The notes beneath the pieces were generated by a model that saw nothing but the letters and a program-made list of their open reading frames with translations, was not told the origin of the DNA and did no database searches. Shown in pieces: positions 6,015 to 7,992 of a stretch of DNA of 7,992 bases (position 1 is its first letter; each line of letters begins with the position of its first letter). The stretch is from positions 1 to 7,992 of the forward strand of contig JAJRBL010000118.1 of the NCBI GenBank assembly GCA_028679485.1, written 5' to 3'. The stretch comes from Methanospirillum sp. GTDB taxonomy: Archaea > Halobacteriota > Methanomicrobia > Methanomicrobiales > Methanospirillaceae. Made by a program: the position numbers and the translations under genes.

Positions 6015-6596
6015 TCAAAGCCGGTATGCATATATCCGCTTGATGCGGTTTGCGATCTCATATTTTCCTTTTCTTCGCTGGATTATTCCGTTCCGGAGGC
6101 AGATATGATCAATTCTGGCCCTGATATTATTAATGTTTACAATCTCGTCTATCGTGAACCGGTCATCCCCGTCACAGGCGACGTAGAGCGGGAGGGTCTT
6201 TTTACCGTCGTGTACCGATATCCTGACAACCACTTCATCGATTGCCCGCGCCCATATCGTCCCGGCATTTTCGGCCGATGCCCTTTTTACCCGTTTGTCT
6301 CCGATCTCTATGGCCATCACCTCGACACCGAATCCTTCCCCTTCCTCATCCTCGGCGATGATATAATTTCCCACTTCAATCTCTTCTCCCGTGGAGAGTT
6401 CGGATCTACAGACAAAGGATTCTGCTTCCTTGCTCACGATGGTCTTGACAAACACCGGTTCAGGTTCAGGGGGCACAGGCCTGCGTGATGTAAGCCCGCA
6501 CCTGGTGCACCGGATGATTAGATCGCGTGATTCACTCAGAACCTCCTGTTCGGTCTCTTCTCCACAGGTATTACAAAATACTTCTACCAGTTCCAT
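6015..6596 (-). CDS. Archaeal zinc-finger protein (COG1326 / HVO_0476-type)
   Basis: The 193-residue soluble protein has an N-terminal zinc ribbon, FCNTCG (C8, C11) and RCTRCG (C30, C33). A Pro-rich linker (VPPEPEPV) and an acidic beta-rich domain follow, with GEEIEVGNYIIAEDEEGEG (70-88) and a basic C-terminus (NGIIQRRKGKYEIANRIKRIYAYRL, partly quoted as residues 169-193). This layout matches the widespread archaeal family of Zn-finger proteins of unknown function. The ribbon resembles those of RNA- or translation-associated factors. The frame runs 56 residues further upstream, but that part is antisense to the DUF371 gene. The ATG at 6596 immediately precedes the ribbon and lies about 29 bp from a TATA-like element, so the mRNA is probably leaderless. 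It is divergent from the DUF371 gene. Confidence 0.87.
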   Translation of the reverse strand: MELVEVFCNTCGEETEQEVLSESRDLIIRCTRCGLTSRRPVPPEPEPVFVKTIVSKEAESFVCRSELSTGEEIEVGNYIIAEDEEGEGFGVEVMAIEIGDKRVKRASAENAGTIWARAIDEVVVRISVHDGKKTLPLYVACDGDDRFTIDEIVNINNIRARIDHICLRNGIIQRRKGKYEIANRIKRIYAYRL

Positions 6597-6627
6597 TGAA
6601 TACACATGGAAGAGAGTGTGTAAATAC
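6597..6627. promoter_or_regulatory. 31-bp divergent, mirror-symmetric promoter between the zinc-finger and DUF371 genes
   Basis: Only 31 bp separate the two start codons. TACACA (6601-6606) and TGTGTA (6617-6622) form a perfect inverted repeat with a 10-bp spacer, centred at 6611.5, within half a base of the middle of the gap. On the + strand TGAATACACA (6597-6606) is at TATA distance from the ATG at 6628. On the minus strand TATTTACACA (6617-6626) is at the same distance from the ATG at 6596. Neither gene has a ribosome binding site, so both are probably leaderless and each TATA box abuts the other gene's start. Confidence 0.6.
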
Positions 6628-7059
6628 ATGGTCAGAGAGGAGGAGTATATCACCGCCCAGGGACATCCCCATGTCACCGCTACGCATCGCACGACTTTCG
6701 AAGTGACAACCGAAGAAGACCTGACACCGGCAGGAAGCTGCATTATTGCCGTGGGAGCAGACAAGGGATCAGGGGGTCTGAAGCGGTCGTTCTGTGAGGT
6801 TCTTCAGAGTCCTGGTTCAATCCTCGAGACCGTCCTTTCCTGCGGGGATGAGTCGGTTTTGATCCGTTCCCGCGGCTCTCCGGGGTTAACACTCACCCAT
6901 CAGTCTGACCTGGTATGGAGGCGTTCCTCATTTGTCTGTGATCGGACTATCGGGATACACACTGATCGGACTGCCCGGGATATACCCCGGAGTATGATCG
7001 ATCTTTTGAGAAATAAAGCGGACCTTGAGGTCTCACTGGTCGTGTTCACTCCTGACTGA
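6628..7059 (+). CDS. DUF371 family protein
   Basis: This 143-residue protein belongs to the archaeal DUF371 (COG2090) family. The signature is near the N-terminus: GHPHVTATHRTTFEVT (12-27), then DLTPAGSCIIAVGADKG (31-47). CDRTIGIHTDRTARDIPRSMIDLL (104-127, given here only as its key DRT repeats) and a strand LEVSLVVF close the fold. It is expected to be a cytoplasmic, beta-rich single-domain protein. No reaction is established that I know of. The open frame begins far upstream at 6391, but that portion is antisense to the zinc-finger gene. The ATG at 6628 gives the family's usual length and start, and fits the mirrored promoter. It shares the divergent 31-bp promoter region with the zinc-finger gene, suggesting joint control. 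Confidence 0.88.
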   Translation: MVREEEYITAQGHPHVTATHRTTFEVTTEEDLTPAGSCIIAVGADKGSGGLKRSFCEVLQSPGSILETVLSCGDESVLIRSRGSPGLTLTHQSDLVWRRSSFVCDRTIGIHTDRTARDIPRSMIDLLRNKADLEVSLVVFTPD

Positions 7060-7096
7060 CCGGACCCTGGCAATTCCAAAGGAACCCGATTTAGTT

Positions 7097-7107
7097 GCAT
7101 ATTAATA
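7097..7107 (+). promoter_or_regulatory. TATA box for the 59-residue membrane protein gene
   Basis: GCATATTAATA is a good archaeal TATA match. It predicts transcription start around 7130, giving a leader of about 23 nt that contains a strong ribosome binding site, unlike the leaderless neighbours. This is the only recognisable signal in the 93-bp gap after the DUF371 gene. Confidence 0.6.
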
Positions 7108-7138
7108 CGTCTGAAACCAACCAGTATAGCGAAATAGT

Positions 7139-7143
7139 GGAGG
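7139..7143 (+). promoter_or_regulatory. Ribosome binding site of the 59-residue membrane protein
   Basis: GGAGG is followed 9 nt later by the ATG at 7153. It supports this short gene as real and selects the first of several Met codons (others follow in frame at residues 4 and 8). Confidence 0.75.
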
Positions 7144-7152
7144 ATAAATCAG

Positions 7153-7332
7153 ATGGATAAAATGGGTCTGGGTATGTTAATCGTCGGCATCATTCTTGTT
7201 ATAGGAGGTGCGTACGGGATCTGGTATTTCCTGCCTGATGTCATCAATGTGGTCAAAGGCGCAATCGGAATCGTAGCCCTGCTTATTGGTATCATGCTGG
7301 CAGGTATCGGATTTATCCTGGTTAAAGACTAA
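7153..7332 (+). CDS. Small two-helix membrane protein of unknown function
   Basis: This 59-residue protein is almost entirely two hydrophobic segments: about 5-27 (GLGMLIVGIILVIGGAYGIWYF) and about 36-56 (GAIGIVALLIGIMLAGIGFIL). They are joined by a short polar turn (LPDVINVVK), and the protein ends LVKD. The segments are Gly-rich, as in tightly packed helical hairpins. It is supported by a TATA box, a GGAGG ribosome binding site at ideal spacing and a T-tract just after the stop, so it is a complete transcription unit despite its size. It is short enough to be missed by automated annotation. I do not recognise a family. A role as a small membrane subunit or stress protein would be speculation. 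Confidence 0.8.
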   Translation: MDKMGLGMLIVGIILVIGGAYGIWYFLPDVINVVKGAIGIVALLIGIMLAGIGFILVKD

Positions 7333-7340
7333 CCCGATAA

Positions 7341-7352
7341 CCCCGTTTTTTA
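7341..7352 (+). terminator. T-tract terminator after the small membrane protein gene
   Basis: CCCCG followed by six T residues (7346-7351) lies 14 nt after the stop codon, in the 34-bp gap before the convergent methyltransferase gene. There is no clear hairpin, which archaeal RNA polymerase does not need. Confidence 0.5.
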
Positions 7353-7366
7353 TACCCGAATCTGCG

Positions 7367-7975
7367 CTATTTTCGCCGGACTACATGAATCTCGACCGGT
7401 ATTTCTACCCTGTCACGGGTATGGAACGTGAATGTCCGGGGTATTGATAATCCGGCCGAGACTGAATAGACGATCCCGCCCCGGTTTTTGATATATTCTG
7501 CAAGAAACGGCATGGTCCCTGCATTAAAGATTCCATACCAGACCGGGGTTTTTTCGAGTGCCATATCGATAAAAGGCCGGTCTGCATGTTCATTCTGGGC
7601 GCCGAACGGGGGGTTCATGACTCCGGTATCTGCTTTTGGGATGATATCTGCGATACCGGATTCGGTGAGGTCACCCTGGATGAACCGGATCCTGCACCCG
7701 AGATCATCGGCATTTGCCTCTGCTATCGATATCGCCTTTGGATCCTCTTCGACTGCTATCACATCCCCGCCGAGAAGCGCTGCCCCGATGGCCAGCATGC
7801 CTGTTCCGCTTCCGAGGTCGAGCACCGTCTTTCCGGTGATATCTCCCCTCATCATTGCGGTATGAAGAAGGCGGGCAGCCAGGGTTGCAGGAGTCTGGTA
7901 CTGTTCCCGTTCCGCCGAGGGATTCTCAAATCCCGATACTCTCTCCAGGAGCATCTCCAGTTGTCGGAGTTTCAT
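7367..7975 (-). CDS. METTL5-family N6-adenine RNA methyltransferase
   Basis: This 202-residue S-adenosylmethionine-dependent methyltransferase is of COG2263 type. The N-terminal segment MKLRQLEMLLERVSGF and the QYQTPATLAA box (26-35) are typical of this family. SAM motif I is VLDLGSGTGMLAIGA (51-65), with the acidic end of strand 2 in AVEEDP (74-79). The catalytic motif IV is NPPFG (121-125), characteristic of amino-group (N6-adenine) methylation. Human METTL5 makes m6A in the 18S rRNA decoding-site helix with TRMT112 as partner. The archaeal protein probably modifies 16S rRNA, which is inference from the family. The start at 7975 overlaps the probable stop of the preceding gene (ATGA), suggesting translational coupling in a minus-strand operon that continues beyond the window. 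Confidence 0.92.
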   Translation of the reverse strand: MKLRQLEMLLERVSGFENPSAEREQYQTPATLAARLLHTAMMRGDITGKTVLDLGSGTGMLAIGAALLGGDVIAVEEDPKAISIAEANADDLGCRIRFIQGDLTESGIADIIPKADTGVMNPPFGAQNEHADRPFIDMALEKTPVWYGIFNAGTMPFLAEYIKNRGGIVYSVSAGLSIPRTFTFHTRDRVEIPVEIHVVRRK

Positions 7976-7992
7976 GTGATCTCATCCACTTC
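7972..7992 (-). CDS. Probable last codons of an upstream gene (partial)
   Basis: On the minus strand the frame entering from the right edge reads EVDEIT and then TGA, with the stop sharing ATGA with the methyltransferase start. The 4-bp overlap is the classic archaeal operon junction. With only six residues visible, neither product nor frame can be confirmed. Confidence 0.35.
   Translation of the reverse strand, partial: EVDEIT

Noticed and set aside
6391..6627. 79-residue N-terminal extension of the DUF371 protein
   Set aside because: It is antisense to the zinc-finger gene and low-complexity. The family starts at the Met at 6628.
6597..6764. 56-residue N-terminal extension of the zinc-finger protein
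   Set aside because: It is antisense to the conserved DUF371 start. The Met at 6596 directly precedes the zinc ribbon and has a promoter at leaderless distance.
6939..6972. Direct repeat TGATCGGACT spaced 24 bp
   Set aside because: It is in frame and encodes a repeated DRT in the coding region of the DUF371 protein. It is explained by protein sequence, not by a DNA element.
1..7992. Defence system, mobile element, CRISPR array, tRNA or rRNA
   Set aside because: No repeats of suitable length, transposase or integrase signatures, cloverleaf-like segments or defence-gene domains were seen. The content is ordinary chromosomal genes with uniform composition.

Overview
The window looks like a piece of a methanogenic euryarchaeal chromosome, most likely Methanomicrobiales (Methanoregula/Methanosphaerula/Methanospirillum type). 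The reasons are the gene content (archaeal YchF-like GTPase with TGS domain, stand-alone pyruvate-kinase C-terminal-domain protein, CBS-ParB fusion, COG1326-type zinc-finger protein, DUF371 protein, METTL5-type methylase), archaeal TATA-box promoters about 25 bp ahead of start codons, several apparently leaderless genes, and T-tract terminators. The genus is an inference; no rRNA or tRNA is present to settle it. Gene density is very high, no gene-free stretch exceeds about 130 bases, and I see no mobile element, CRISPR array or RNA gene. Most of this is ordinary, vertically inherited archaeal housekeeping and lineage-specific sequence, not an accessory island.

Left part (1-1558): the end of a + strand gene with a hydrophobic C-terminus meets a minus-strand pair, a pyruvate-kinase-alpha/beta-like protein followed 1 nt later by a six-helix membrane protein. 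The pair is probably one operon. Its first gene is divergent from the next one.

Centre (1598-5178): a + strand run of the YchF-like GTPase, a 106-residue protein of unknown function and a sugar-1-phosphate nucleotidyltransferase with a left-handed beta-helix tail. The last two seem to have their own TATA boxes and no ribosome binding site. The nucleotidyltransferase overlaps tail-to-tail by 28 bp with a minus-strand CBS-CBS-ParB/Srx protein. A 21-bp-spaced direct repeat lies just upstream of the CBS-ParB start.

Right part (5308-7992): a membrane-anchored FKBP/SlyD-like protein converges (2-bp gap) on a COG1326-type zinc-finger protein. That protein is divergent from a DUF371 protein across only 31 bp containing a symmetric TACACA-N10-TGTGTA dyad and two mirrored promoters. 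A 59-residue two-helix membrane protein with its own promoter, strong ribosome binding site and T-tract follows. It converges on a METTL5-family RNA methyltransferase, whose start overlaps (ATGA) the probable end of an upstream gene running off the window.

Functionally the genes form no single pathway. Translation and RNA themes recur (YchF-like GTPase, METTL5-like methylase, zinc-finger protein), with nucleotide-sugar metabolism and several lineage-specific membrane proteins. The points most worth following up are the symmetric 31-bp divergent promoter, the repeats upstream of the CBS-ParB gene, a possible kinase-like activity of that protein, and an FKBP relative that appears to lack the usual catalytic pair.
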